Source of the DNA: Manihot esculenta
Lineage: Eukaryota; Streptophyta; Magnoliopsida; Malpighiales; Euphorbiaceae
Length of the DNA: 64,000 bases
Reading direction: 5' to 3'
Assembly: GCF_001659605.2 (NCBI RefSeq)
Contig: NC_035169.2
Coordinates: 9,809,255 to 9,873,254 of the forward strand
Below the pieces are notes generated by a model. The model was given only the letters and a program-made list of their open reading frames with translations, was not told the origin of the DNA and did no database searches. How positions within the stretch are numbered: position 1 is the stretch's first letter; every line of letters starts with the position of its first letter. Shown piece after piece: positions 1 through 12,399 of this stretch. Both the position numbers and the translations under genes were made by a program.

Positions 1-44
1 TTATTTTAATTTATTTTGATTTTTAATTTTAAAATTTTTTATTA

Positions 45-345
45 TTTTAATTCGATTCGATTTTAATTTAAAATAATTAAAAAATTAAACAGAATTAAGT
101 AGTGATAGTGATAATAATATAGTATTTTCAATAATTTAGAGATTAGATTATATTAAGATTAAAATATTTTAATTAAATTTTAAAATATTAAAAATAAAGT
201 ATAAAAAATAAAAAAAATTATTAAAAATTTAAATCGATCCGGTTCAATTCGATTCGAATTTTAATTAAAATCAATTCGATTCAATTTTTATAAATATTAA
301 AATTTTAATTTTTGATTTGATTTTAAATCAAACCGAACGAATGTT
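45..345. repeat. Decayed AT-rich MITE fragment (TTCGATTCGATT type)
   Basis: This stretch carries the same CGATTCGATTTT / AAACCGAACGAA vocabulary as the better preserved MITEs at 1196 and 5258, and ends in GAATGTTCTGTACAC where those copies end GAATGCTCACC. No target duplication is visible and the left end may lie outside the window. I infer a degraded member of the same family. The following stretch to about 1187 is AT-rich with no coding signal. Confidence 0.35.
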
Positions 346-1195
346 CTGTACACAGGAGTCATTTATTAAAAATAAAGTTTTAATATTAGATTTATAATGA
401 ATCAAGTAATTATTAAATATATACAGTGCAATTTTGTGATGTTATCCATGTAAAATTAGCATTAAATAATTAGTTGGTGGTTATGTGAATTTTTTTATTT
501 ATATTTTTATTTAATATGGATATTTAATTATTTAATTTTTTTATTATTATTTGATATTCATGCTATTACATTATTAAAGCAATAAGTTGTGGCTTGTGCC
601 ATTTCAAAAGAAAAAAAAAGAGTTGTGGCTTGTGACGTTACAGCTGGGCCGGTAAAATGACTACTCAACAGTTTTCATTGACTATTAGCGACCAAAAGTT
701 CAATTCTAGTAATATATTTAATTTGCAAGGACTAAAACTTAAATTTTATAAAATTAAATATCTCAATTCAATTATTTATATAATTTAATTTGAAATAAAA
801 AATTAATTTTATAAGGAATAATTAATTGTTTAAATTCGAATAATTTAAATATGTTTTTCTCATTTATTTATCACTTTTAATTTTATTTATTAATTTAAAA
901 TAAATATGTAAATTTATAGAAAAAAGTTTATAAAAAAATATGACAGTGCAGTAGCTATACAATGAGAGATAATAAAAAATAAACAATTGAAGAGATTTGA
1001 ACTAAAAAATATTATTTTTTATATTAAAAAAAACTAAATAGACTATTCATACGTAGATATGGCTAAGTCTTTTTTAAAGAAAAAAAAAAGGTCTATATTT
1101 TTAATAAAAAAAAAAAAAAGGAATTGATGGTCCATGGTTGTAAGGCTCGTGGGGGCATGTGAAAAAAAAATTAACTGTCTAGAAATAATTCAAAC

Positions 1196-1535
1196 CAGAA
1201 GGGAGCGGTATTCGGTTCAAATTGAAAAAATCGATCGAATCGAATCGATTTGAAAATTTGGTTCGGTATTTTATATATTTTGGTTCGATTCGGTTTTTAA
1301 TTTCAAAAATTTCGATTATTTCGGTTCGGTTCGATTTTGATCAGAAAAAAACCGAAAAAACCAAACCGAATCGATTAGTGATAATAATACCGAACCGAAC
1401 CGATTAAATTTGAAATCAGTTTGATTCGATTTCTGACCAAAATCGGTTCGATTCGATTTTCATAAACACTAAAATTTCGATTTTTCAGTTTATTCAGTTC
1501 GATTTTGAATCGAATCGACTGAATGCTCACCTCTA
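1196..1535. mobile_element. hAT-type MITE, 340 bp, with 8-bp target duplication
   Basis: The element begins CAGAAGGGAGCGGTATTCGG and ends GAATGCTCACCTCTA, imperfect terminal inverted repeats. It is flanked on both sides by ATTCAAAC (1188-1195 and 1536-1543), an 8-bp duplication typical of hAT transposons. The body is made of TTCGGTTCGGTT / AACCGAACCGAA motifs in both orientations, so it could fold into a long hairpin. There is no coding capacity; it must have been mobilised in trans. Confidence 0.75.
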
Positions 1536-1543
1536 ATTCAAAC

Positions 1544-3354
1544 CATACAAGATGTTTGATCAAATGAATAAATCCATATACAAGTTTCAATTCTTTTAAC
1601 ATCTCATAATATTAGATCTCAAGGGAAGAAAAATTTAGAAAAATTTATTATTTATTTTTATATTATTATTATTATTAATACGTTAATTTCTTAATTTTAA
1701 AAAATTTATTAAATTATTTATATTTTTTATTTATTAACAAAATAATTTTTTCATTTATTTCTACTCAAAAAAATCTAGTAAAAAATTATATGATCTGCTT
1801 TTCTAAAGAGGAGAAAGAGTAGACCGTTCTCCTTTTTATTAAATTTGTTCTTCAAAGATGAGGAGGGAAAAAAATACTATTTAATTAATGAAAATAAAAA
1901 GTAAATAGATTTCAACAGATTTCAGACAGAAATAATAAATGCATTTTAATAAATTTTAAAAAATATAAAAACGTTTTAATATATTTTTGAAAATGTAAAA
2001 ATTAATTTATTGATAATGAAATACCAAAAAATTAAATAAATAGATTTATTTGAATGGAAAATTAAGTTTTAAAAGTTATTTTATTTATTTTAATGAAAAA
2101 AAGATAAAAAAGATTATTTTGTTAAAACAAAAATATTTTAATAAATTGTATAAAATATAAAAATTAACTTATTAATAATAATAATATTCAAAAATTAAAT
2201 AATAAATTTTCAAATAATTATTATATTATCTTATGAGAAATTTATTGTAATATGAAAATAATTGAAAAAAGAATTATCAACATAAAAAAAGACATGGGAA
2301 CGAATCTATAAATTTTCGATTCTGATATTTATAAATGAAAAGAATATTTACTTTTTTTTTCTTTTAACTTAAATTGTATTTAATTTTAGAATATATATTT
2401 AGAATAGACAAATAAAAATAACAGTAAATAAAACACCAGCATAAATTAATCTATTCAAATACATTATCCATTCCAAATTCTGATTATTACTATTTAAATC
2501 TGTTTATTATTATATATTTTAATTAATAATTTACATAAATAAAAAATATTGTTGATTGATGGTAATGGTTACAAACTCATATAGTCAATTAAGCTATAAA
2601 ATTTTAATTAAATTTAATTATACGATAAAAATAGAAAATATTTAAACAATAAAAAATAATTTTCAATTATATTAAGTGAACTTATAATTACCCATTTGAC
2701 TATAAGTAATTAGTCACTTGCTGTTCTTTCATAGTTTTTTTTTTTCCCCAAATAAACACATAAGAAAGTTTAAAGTTTATAAAAAAAAAGTTTAATTTTT
2801 TATTAAAAGGCAAAGATGTCAAAACAAATTATAAAAAATAGGAATTAATTAAACATTTACTTTTCTTAAGAAAGAAAGCTTTGAATGTGGACATTTAAGA
2901 ATAAAAAAAATAGATAATAGTAACTAATTAGCTAATTAAGTCAACTCTGCCCGTCTTCTTCTCCAATACTTTTTATACATAAGCGAAGGTTTTTCTTTAT
3001 ATATATATATAAAAGGGACAAAAAATTGAAAATTAAATCTGAAACCTCTCCATATTTAACTTAATACATTTGCCATTAAATATTTTTATCTTAAATAAAA
3101 AGTGAATTTCTTTTTATTTTTACCATAACAATCTTAGTCTATTGGATATGTATTTCTACTCTAAAGTCTTCATCTCGTACAGTTGTTCTTATTCTCCTTT
3201 TTTTTCTTTCGTTCGTACACATCTAATGTGTGCTCAGTTCATAAAATAAAATCTTCAAACTGAAAATACTTCATCTTGCTACTAAACATTAGCTTCCTTC
3301 TTCTAAAATCTACATGTGTCATAGGTTTTGAGTATTTCAAAATAGCGGACAACC
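1544..3354. other. AT-rich intergenic DNA, no gene seen
   Basis: This stretch is dominated by A/T runs and short TA microsatellites (for example 2998-3011). No ORF with a recognisable family and no transposon ends were found. Confidence 0.6.
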
Positions 3355-4600
3355 ATGTCATCAAAATTTAATGCTTTGATTGATAATGGTACTTGGTCAT
3401 TAGTTCCATCGAACGAGAATAAAAATTTAATTAGTTGTAAGTGGATATTCCGTGTGAAGAAAAATCTAAATGATTTTATAGCTAAATATAAAATGCGGTT
3501 AGTGATGGGCGTCGAAATCACCAAAAATAAATTTCTGTTTAGAACAGAACGTGTAATAATAATTAGGGTCTATCCCATAGAGACTGGTAACTAAATTAAT
3601 TTTATTGAATGAACAAGATATATAAAATAAAATAAAATAAAATGAGAGAGGTTTTGAATGTAAAGAAATGAAAATAAATAAAACTGATTCAAAAAATAAG
3701 TAATTAAATTTAAGAGAAAGAATTAAGATGAGAGATATTCAGTTAAAGGAATAATTTTAGTTTCAATTTTATTGGTTGATCACATATATAAAAATAATCC
3801 AAAATTAATTATTGATAAATCAGTTATAGATATCGAAGATACTTCAGCCTCATGGGTTTATTGATTCTGCTAAGCCTGATTATGTGTGTAAGCTTGTGAA
3901 GGGTTGTATGGTCTTCGTCAGGCACCGAGAGCCTGGTATCGTGCTTTGAGAGATTGTGCCTTGCGGTTTGGTTTTGTTCAGTCTAGAAGTGATCATTCCC
4001 TTTTTATTTTTCAGAAAGATCATGTGGTTTGTTAATTTTTGGTATATGTTGATGATTTACTCTTTGTAGGAAGCTGCAAAACCTTATTTGATCCTTTATT
4101 CTAGAACTTACAACTCGTTTTTCACTCAAAGAACCGCAGCTGCAAAACAAAAATCGGTAGATTCTCTACTAGTGATTTTTTGCTATATATTGGTTTGATT
4201 CCGATTTTCTAGTCATCTATAAAATAAAAATCGGTAGCCAGATCGTCTACAGAAACGGAATGTCAAGCTGTAGCTTCTGCAGCATCTGAAATGATTTGGG
4301 TAAAGTCCTTGTTGCTTGAACTTGGTATTCAATTAGCTTCACCATGTCTGACACTTTACGGTAAAAATGTATCTGCGACTTATGCATGCTAGAATCCAGT
4401 TTACTATTCGAGAATGAAGTAAATTAAAATTGATATTCATTTTGTACGTGATCTAGTCCAACAAAATAAGTTGCGTATTGCGCATGTCTCGGCCAAAGAC
4501 TAATTAACATATCTTCTCACTAAACTATTGTCAAAGTCTGCATTTGTTTCAAATAGGTTCAAGATTGGAATTTGCAATGGCACCTCCATCTTACTAGCGA
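3355..4600 (+). pseudogene. Ty1/copia pol remnant (RT and RNase H fragments)
   Basis: Translated pieces match Ty1/copia polymerase in order. At 3355-3502 is the RT N-terminus (NGTWSLVP, CKWIFRVKKN). At about 3840-4070 are RT motifs QPHGF, GLYGLRQAPRAWY and the catalytic box LVYVDDLLF. At about 4220-4600 is the RNase H C-terminus (SSTETECQAVASAASEMIW, then an HFVRD motif). About 70-100 residues of central RT are missing between the first two blocks, and the connection between RT and RNase H is deleted and replaced by a short near-repeat (AAAAATCGGTAG at about 4149 and 4226). Frameshifts and stops occur throughout. No LTRs were found. It is a dead copy, interrupted by the insert at 3503. Confidence 0.85.
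3503..3822. mobile_element. Small TG...CA LTR-like insert in copia remnant
   Basis: The insert starts TGATGGGCGTCGAAATCACC and ends GATAAATCA. It is flanked by GTTAG (3498-3502) and GTTAT (3823-3827), an imperfect 5-bp duplication. The first 35 bases resemble the starts of the larger inserts at 24151 and 36714 (GCGGTTGTCGAAGCC, CAAAAATAA), and the phrase 'GTCTATCCCATAGAGA' resembles their 'ATCGAATCCACAGAGA'. I infer a short, internally deleted member of the same family. Confidence 0.5.
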
Positions 4601-5249
4601 GTATTAAGTAACTTGATAAGACTTGGTATTTGAGTTTATTTTTTGATAAGTGTATATCTATATTGATAAGTTTTGTATATCTAACTTGTAAATCTCTGTT
4701 TAAAGAAAGTTAAACGTCAAATGAAATTAAGTTCAATCTTGAGGATAATATATTTGGACAAAGGCAAAGTTCAATTTACTATTTCTTTTTTCTTAATCAG
4801 AATATATATATGCTGTGAGAATTAAAATAACCTTCTATATGTGATGATTATTTTCAAGGTATTAAGAAATTTTGAGTGGGTAACTTTTGCATAGCATCTT
4901 TAATTCTAATATTTCTTAATCATCACCTAATATTATAATCAATTTAGTCAATTGCAAATTAATCCACAGCATCATTGCTTATTTATATTAATTGTATTTG
5001 GTTTCAAATTTTTAATCATCTCCTCTCATGACAGTGGAATCATATTTTAATTTAATTTAATTTCCCTTTAAAATTTCCATTTAATTCACTTAATGGAAAT
5101 AGGTTCTAATTATTATTTTTATTATTTTTAAGTTATACTTAAAAGCCAAAAAAAAAAACATAATTCATATTTTTTGTATGCTTTCAATATTAGGATGATT
5201 TAATGGTGAAGCATTCAGATATCTCATGTTGGACTTCTTTATTTTCTCC
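4601..5249. other. AT-rich intergenic DNA
   Basis: Nothing coding or structured was recognised between the copia remnant and the next MITE. Confidence 0.5.
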
Positions 5250-5257
5250 ATTTCAAT

Positions 5258-5719
5258 TAGGGTCAGCCTTCAGTCGGTTCGGTTCAAAATTGAACCGAAC
5301 TAAATAAATCGAAAATCAAAATTTTAGTATTCATAAAAATCGAACTAAATTGATTTTAGTTAAAAATCAAATCGAATTGAACAGGTCTGATTCGATTCAA
5401 TTTGATCGGTTTAAATTTTTAATAAATTTTTTATTTTTTACATTTTATTTTTAGTATTTTAAAATTTAATTGGGATATTTTAATCTTAATATGATCTAAT
5501 CTCTTTATATTATTGAAAATAATATATTATTATTGCCTAATCGGTTCGGTTCAATTTTTTCGATTTATTTCTGATCAAAACTGAATCAAATTAAAATAAT
5601 TAAAATTTTTAAAATTAAAAATCGAATCAAACCGAAATGAATAAAAAATCAAACTAAAATTTTAAATTAATTCAATTCTATCGATTTTTTTAGTTTAAAC
5701 CAAATAGTGTTGGCTTCTA
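5258..5719. mobile_element. hAT-type MITE, 462 bp, with 8-bp target duplication
   Basis: It starts TAGGGTCAGCCTTCAGTCGG and ends GTGTTGGCTTCTA. Both sides carry ATTTCAAT (5250-5257 and 5720-5727), a perfect 8-bp duplication. The body shares CGGTTCGGTTCAA and ATTGAACCGAAC motifs with the copy at 1196 and with 48622-49070, so these form one non-autonomous family. Confidence 0.75.
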
Positions 5720-5727
5720 ATTTCAAT

Positions 5728-6870
5728 ACATACATTAAAAAAATTTTTATTTTAAATTGATGGATATAATAAAAAAAATTGTCTTTATATATATATATAT
5801 GCCTAATTGATTTAACATCATAATTTTATTCAATATGAAAAAAATTTGATGTAAAAAATTGGGTTGGTGGCTAAAGTCCCTGTCATAATAGACATGATGT
5901 TCATGCACCATCTGACATTTATCCTAAACCTTTCCAAATGGAATTTTCAGTCAATGAGCTACTTGTGAAGATTTGATTTTACTTGATTTATGCAATATTA
6001 CCTTTCTTATGAACTAGACAGCATACCTCTTAGCCTATCAATTTCTTTAATCTTCTCTCTCAAGTGTCAATTTCTTTTTCTATTAAAGAATTTTTTTTTC
6101 AATTAATTTTATTTAAGATATCTGTATATTAAAAAAATATTTAATATAGAGCTGGGAGAAGTAAAAAATTAAATATAAATTTAATTACTAGATTAAATCA
6201 AGCTTAAGTTATTAGCTAAAGATTTGGTAACCTATAATACTTAGTAATTAATTAATTAACCATTTTTAAAAATATTAAATTTCATAAAAAATTAAAAAAT
6301 ATTTTAAGAGATTTATTAAAAATAAAATAAAATAAATTAATATAGTTATAATAATTAATTTTTTTGAAAGCAGTAATAATTAATTTATATATTATTATAA
6401 TATAAAAAATAAAAATAAATAATAATTTTAAAACAATAAAAAAATAACAAAAATTATGAAATTGATGTAATGTTCAACTGCCCTTAACTTTTATTTAATG
6501 GTAGATATAATATTTAAATTGAAAGAGCTAAAATATACACTTAATAAATAAAATACATTTATATTCAATCTACTCCAGTTTAAAAATTAAAATTTTAGAA
6601 AGAGGTGTATCTCTTTGATCAGTTCTCTTACGTTCCTCATTGATTATATTGGTGGGTAGGGTGGTTGGCAATGCATATGAAGAAAGGCAGGCTTTGGATC
6701 CTGTTTAACACCTAGCATGGAGTTGATGAGTGTTTGCTATACCTAATCATCATTAGTTTGTATTATTACTAATTAATCTTAATTAGCTTAGTTAAGGTAA
6801 AACTTTAATGTCAATTATTGGGTTTGCCCTCATTGGTTGGGCATAACACTAAATAAATTTTTAGTTTTTT
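5728..6870. other. AT-rich intergenic DNA
   Basis: A/T-rich sequence with no recognised gene. A slightly more GC-rich patch at 6640-6720 shows no ORF or repeat that I recognise. Confidence 0.5.
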
Positions 6871-7774
6871 AAAGGATAAGTTATGGAAGAGATTAAATGG
6901 TTGGGCAGATAGATTTCTTTCTCGAGCAGATAGGGAGATTCTTATCAAATCTGTTTGTCAAGCTATTCCCTCTTATTGTATGAACGTGTTCTTATTGTCT
7001 ACTTGCTTATGTGATGATCTTCAATGGATAATAAATAGATTTTAGTGGGGTGCTAAGAAGAATGGGATAGGGGTTTGCATTAGTTGTCTTAGGAGAGAAT
7101 ATGTGGTATGAAAGGAGAAAAGGGATGGGATTTAGGAATCTTCATTGCTTTAATAGGGCTCTTTTAGGAAAACAAGAGTGGCGGTTGCTTACTGAGCCTA
7201 ATACTCTTCTTTTTAAAGTTTTCAAAGCCAAATGCTTTCCGCAGGAGTCTTTTCTTGATGCTCAACTAAGTAATAATCCTAATCTTGTTTGGAAGAGTAT
7301 TGTGTCTTCTATTGGAGTCTTAAAGCAAGAAGTTCTTTGACGCGTTGGTAATGGGGAAGATATTAGAGTTGCTCGTGACCTATGGCTTCCTAAAGCTAAC
7401 TCTTTTTTAGTAGATGATAGTTTGATATTTATTATGAGGATATGCGAATCAAGGACCTGATTATTGAGGAACGAAGAGTGTGGGATATGGTGAAGTTTAT
7501 GGAGCTTTTCTCGGTTTGTGATATTAGTGCTATCTCTAGCATTCCTCTTAGTTTATATGATAGAAAGGATGCTCTTGTGTGGTTTTTGAGAAAAGAGGTT
7601 TTTATTGTGTTAAATTAGCTTATTGGGTTTGTATGAGGTTGTTAAATAGAAAGCCTAAGATTTTAGATGGAGATTTTTGGAAAGGTATTTGGAAAGTGGA
7701 TGTGGTGCCTAAGTTTCAGGATTTTTGTTGGAGAGCTCTTTGCAATATTTTACCATCTAGAGAGAGATTGAAAA
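6871..7774 (+). pseudogene. LINE (non-LTR) polyprotein remnant, upstream part
   Basis: The reading frames encode the post-RT region of a plant L1-type LINE: KLWKRLNGWADRFLS and AIPSYCMNVFLL, then LHCFNRALLGKQEWRLL, then the start of the zinc-binding RT-associated region (zf-RVT; FWKGIWKVDVVPKFQDFCWR). The RT catalytic core is absent, a 5' truncation normal for LINEs. Stops and frameshifts occur (for example around 7045-7105 and 7340-7580). The zf-RVT frame runs to 7774, where the gypsy element interrupts it, and resumes at 22468. Confidence 0.85.
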
Positions 7775-8130
7775 TGTAATACCCGGCTAGACTTCGGTAT
7801 CGGAATTCCTACTGTCCGGTGGAATCTCGGATGTCGGAGACCTCTAGAAGGGTAAAACTATGTTTTCATGAAATGTTTTAATATTTTTGATGATTTTAAG
7901 TAAAGAGGAAATGAGTTTTTGAATAAAAACACCCTTGGAGGAAACTCAGGTTCGACCGCCGAAACTCAAAGTTCGGCCGCCGAACATGCATGCTTTTCGG
8001 GTGAGCCTTAGGCCCCCGAAGGCATAAGTGAGGGAAGCCCAGGTTCGGCCGCCGAACCTCAAGTTCGGCCGCCGAACATGGCATGCATGCGGAGGCACGT
8101 TCGGCCCCCGAACGTGGCCTGGCCAGCCAC

Positions 8131-8140
8131 TATAAAAGGG
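8131..8140 (+). promoter_or_regulatory. TATA box of the gypsy 5' LTR
   Basis: TATAAAAGGG follows a conserved GTGGCCTGGCCAGCCAC segment. The same TATA is found at 20545 in the 3' LTR and 12761 in the second solo LTR. It is altered to TATAAATGGG in the 61455 copy and TATAAGAGGC in the 33849 copy. It is probably the core promoter of the retrotransposon; the transcription start is not determined. Confidence 0.7.
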
Positions 8141-8352
8141 TCCCTTAGCCGAAAACGGGCGAGCTTTTCCCCATTTTCGGCCAAGGTGAGCTCTCCGCCG
8201 TCCCTCACCAATCTTTGATGTTTTTCCTTCAAATCTTTCAAGATTTTCACAAGCTTTTGCTTTGTTTTGAAGATTTTTGAGTTTAAAGCAAGTTTTGGAG
8301 CTTTGAGGTTCAAGAACTCAAAAATCTCCCACCTCCGAGTTTAGGACGTCTC

Positions 8353-10862
8353 TGTAACGACCCGGAAATCCGGACCGCTACCGGCTCTAGGATCCAGATC
8401 GGCATAAGGCCGCCGGGACCCGTAGCAAGCCTACTATGCATCCTGTACAGCTGGTATAATCCCAAACATGATCAAACATATCCATAAAACATTTAAAACT
8501 TTACCTTTAACCAGTTTGACCTGTGCATGCACTATGACTGAACTCATAGAACCCCTAGGGTCAGCATACCCTATGTCAAACTCGGTCCATCACATGTAAC
8601 AACATAAAATAAAACTCATGTACAAAGGGATTATCCAACTCGGGCCAAGCACAATACTATAACTCTGAACATATAACATAATATCGTATTACAACATAAC
8701 TCTTTTACATCCTTACATAACTTTACATTACATCATGTCCACTACCATTCTATTACATATCATGACCATAACCATATCTCGCCGTTTTCCTGAACTACCT
8801 CTGACCCTGCAAGCCTGGGGTTAGGGGAGAGGGGTGAGCTAAAAAGCCCAGTGAGCAGAAACCATAAAAGAAAACAGTTTATTTTAACATATGCTATCAT
8901 GGAATGCGTCACATCACAAATATATCACCTCAAGGATGAATCTGTCACCAATAGCCCTCTACATATCAATCTCGTACCATAACAAGTCAACAATACTCTA
9001 TGCCAGGGGCGATACGGCCACGCCTGGACTTCAAATGCTCTATGCCAGGGGCGATACGGCCACACCTGGACTTCTCATGCTCTATGCCAGGGGCGATACG
9101 GCCACACCTGGACTTCTCATCTCATATCATATCGTACATGCCATGTCATATCATTCCATATCATGTCATAACATACTGAGGGCTAGAGGATCATCCAGTA
9201 TCCATCCACATCATTGTCATCGTATTATGCAATGCATCATATTCGTGAATTCTAATGCAAACAACCTATTGCATAACATGGTATTCATGATGCATGAACA
9301 TGCTTGAACATGCTGAAAACATTTGATTTAAAACATAAGGGTTAGTTCCACTCACCTCTGGCTAGCTCTGGACTAACTCTGAAGCAGCTAACACTGCTAA
9401 ACACCTCGGTTCCTCGGGTCCGATCCTACACAGGTGGACTCCAGTGAGGTGCCAAACATACTCTAAACAACTCATAAACAACTACCCAAAAACCCCCTAA
9501 AGCATCACTTAAACATGCATAGAAAACACTCATGAAAAGGCTGGACAGGGCACTTTTGGCGGCACCTTCGGCGGCCGAAAGTCCCAGACAGAGACGAAAG
9601 TCAGGCAGGTTCGGCGGCACCTTCGGCGGCCGAACTCTCTCTCCAGAGACGAAAGTCAGACACTTTCGGCGGCCGAACATTACCTTCGGCGGCCGAAAGT
9701 CTGCTTTCAAGCCAAAAACCCAACTTTCGGGGGCAAGGTTAGGCGGCCAAACCATGCATCCTCAGGCAGGTTCGGCGGCCGAAACCACCTTCGGCGGCCG
9801 AACCTGAGTTCATCCAGAACTCAGCCTTTGTGCATTTCAAGCCTCCCAAACCTTCCATACACCCCAAAACAAGCACCCAACTTCTCAAACACATGCATAC
9901 ATCCTTAACCATGCACAAAGGAGCTCAAACAAGCTTAAACTCCCAAAAACAACATCTAAAGCATACATAGATAGTTTATGACCCACATAGGCCAAAACCA
10001 TCAAAACAAACCAAACCTCACATACTCTTTCCCAATCATGCATACTCTCTCCCATAAGCTCAAGGGGCTTGAAAACTAACTTAAACCCCAACACAAACTT
10101 CACATGAACATACATTATCATACATTGGGCATAAAACCCACATAAACCCTAACATGCATATCTACCCATACTCAACCATCAAAACCTCTTAAAACTCACT
10201 TAAAACTTCATGAAACGTAAAAGAAAGCATAGATCCACACTTACCTCTTGAAGATCGAGGGTTTGTGCGAGCTCTAACTTGGAGATGGGAGGAAACTACT
10301 CCTTGGGTCTCCAAGCTCCCAAAACTTTGATCTAAGCTTGAAAACTCTTCAAAACAACCATGGAACTCATAAAAATATGAAGGAGATGAAGAGAAAACAT
10401 GAAAATGACCAAAGGAGGACATGAACACACCTGAGCTCGAGAATGGGGAGAAATCTCGCCCATTTTCGGTCTGAGGGGCTTTTATAGGTGGCCAGCCAAA
10501 CCTCCTTCGGCGGCCTAACATGCATGCAAAACACCCCCATGTTCGGCGGCCGAACTTGAGGTTCGGCGGTCGAACCTGGTTTGTTCAAACATAGCTTTCG
10601 GAGGCCAAAAGTGCTCCCAAAACCAGCTCATGTTCGGCGGCCGAACTTCACTTTCGGCGGCCGAACCTGGCAAAAACCTCCTTGGTCTTTTCTTTTCAAA
10701 ACTCACTTCTTTTTCATTTAAAACCATGAAATCAGTAAAAATCATTTTAGAAATCACATTTTACCCCTCTAGAAGACTCTAGCATCATCAAAATTCCATA
10801 TTCCAACGGAGATTCCCCCGGAAGGTAGGGATTCCGATGCCGGAATCTAGCCGGGTATTACA
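8353..10862 (-). mobile_element. Solo LTR (minus orientation) inside the 5' LTR
   Basis: The sequence runs from TGTAACGACCCGG to GGGTATTACA, the reverse complement of the TGTAATACCC...GGGTCGTTACA gypsy LTR, and is 2510 bp long. It is flanked by a perfect 5-bp duplication GTCTC (8348-8352 and 10863-10867). The target sequence resumes exactly as in the intact 3' LTR. No internal region remains, so the element was probably lost by LTR-LTR recombination. It is a different subfamily from its host LTR, with its own minisatellite (about 9000-9120). A TATA box in minus orientation is at about 10479-10486. Confidence 0.93.
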
Positions 10863-11703
10863 GTCTCTCTCTCGATCTTCAAGAGGTAAGAGCTGATCTT
10901 AAGCTCATTTCATGTTTAAAGTAAGTTTTATGCAAGATCTATGGGGTAGAATGCATGTTTAGCTCATAGTTAGGTTTTTGAGTTAATGTTATGTTTTGAG
11001 CAATGTATGTTGGATTTGTGTTGTTGTTGTGTGTTGTAGTTGAGGTTTTAGGTAGTTTGAAACCCCTAGGAGCCAATGTATGTATATTTGCATGATTTGG
11101 TGATTTATATGCATGTTGGAATGGAAGGGAGAAGTTTTTGTGCAAAGGGAGCCAAGTTTCTGCCCTTTGGCAGAAACCAGGTTCGGCAGCCGAACATGGC
11201 TTGGGAGGCAGGCCTTTCGGCTGCCGAAGTTGCCCCCGAAAGGAGACTTTCGTCTCTGTCTGGGACTTTCGGCCGCCGAAGGTGCCGCCGAACCTGCCCT
11301 GTTCTGCCTTCCTTTGCATGTTTTTGCATGATTGTTTTGAGGTGTTTTAGGGGGTTTTTGGGGGATGTTTTTAGAGTTATGTTCTAGTTGTTTGGTCCCT
11401 CATTTGAGTCCACCTGTGTAGGTTCGGACCCGAGGAACCGAGGACCCCAGCAGTGAGTTCAGCTGCTTCTGAGTCAGTAGAGTTTCAGCCAGAGGTGAGT
11501 AGAACTGAACTTTATGTTTAACAAATGAATCAAATGTTTTGAGCATGTTCATGCATCATGAATGCCATGTGATTAATTAGGTTGTTTGCATTAGAATTCA
11601 CGAATATGTTGCATTACATTTATGATGTTGATGTGGATTGGTTATTGAATGATCCTTTAGTCCTCATATGGTATGATGATGCTACGGCATGATATGGTAT
11701 GGA

Positions 11704-11850
11704 AGTCCAGGTTGTACCCATTCTACGTCCCTGGCACTATGTAAGAGAAAGTCCAGGTTGTACCCATTCTATGTCCCTGGCACATTGGTATGTATGATAT
11801 GTTATGTTAAGAGAAAGACCGGTTGTACCCATTCTACGTCCCGACACTTT
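11704..11850 (+). repeat. LTR minisatellite, about three units
   Basis: Units of about 45-70 bp contain GTCCAGGTTGTACCCATTCT and end in CCTGGCAC (the third reads CCGGTTGTACCC...CCGACAC). The unit begins CCAGG and ends CCTGG, so each could form a hairpin. The same block is in the 3' LTR at about 21675-21820. Confidence 0.75.
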
Positions 11851-12399
11851 GGAATGTAGAGGACTATTGGTGACAATACCATCCGAGATGTGATTTGTTG
11901 TGATGTGTTGCATTACATGATGGCATGAAATTTAAATGATGTTTTCTATTATTCTGCTCACTGGGCTCTAGTAGCTCACCCCTTTTCCCTAATCCCCCAG
12001 GATTGCAGGTACGGGCTAGACAGAGAAGTCAAGAAGAGTAAAGTCTTGTAATTGTAATAGTTAGAAAGTGGACATGATAAATTGTAAGATGATGTATAAC
12101 TGAATAGTTATGTTATGTATATTGATATTGAGGATTAGAAGTTGTGCTTGACCCTATAGATGTTGTAATCCCTTTTTGTTACATGATCTTAATGTTCATT
12201 GATGACTATGTTAGCCAACTCAACATTTGTATGCCACCCATTGGGGGCATTGATGAGATCCCATAGAGGGGTCAAGTTTATGATGATGATTATGTTCAGT
12301 GCATGCACAGGTTGAGTTTGGCGTATGATAGAATGTATGAAAGAAAAGTTTTAATTTTTATGTATGTCGTTGATCATGTATGGGATTAAACAGGTTAAC

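Noticed and set aside
1222..1602. Short frames over the TTCGGTTCGGTT region
   Set aside because: They lie inside the MITE and its hairpin body; repetitive translation only.
8891..9307. 138-codon open frame
   Set aside because: It is produced by the minisatellite of the solo LTR (repeated ARGDTATPG), has no family and lies in a non-coding LTR.
9426..9807. Open frames of about 90-110 codons rich in FGGR / RRPN repeats, here and in all other LTR copies
   Set aside because: They come from the GC-rich TTCGGCCGCCGAA motif clusters read in several frames on both strands; none is conserved in one frame between copies.
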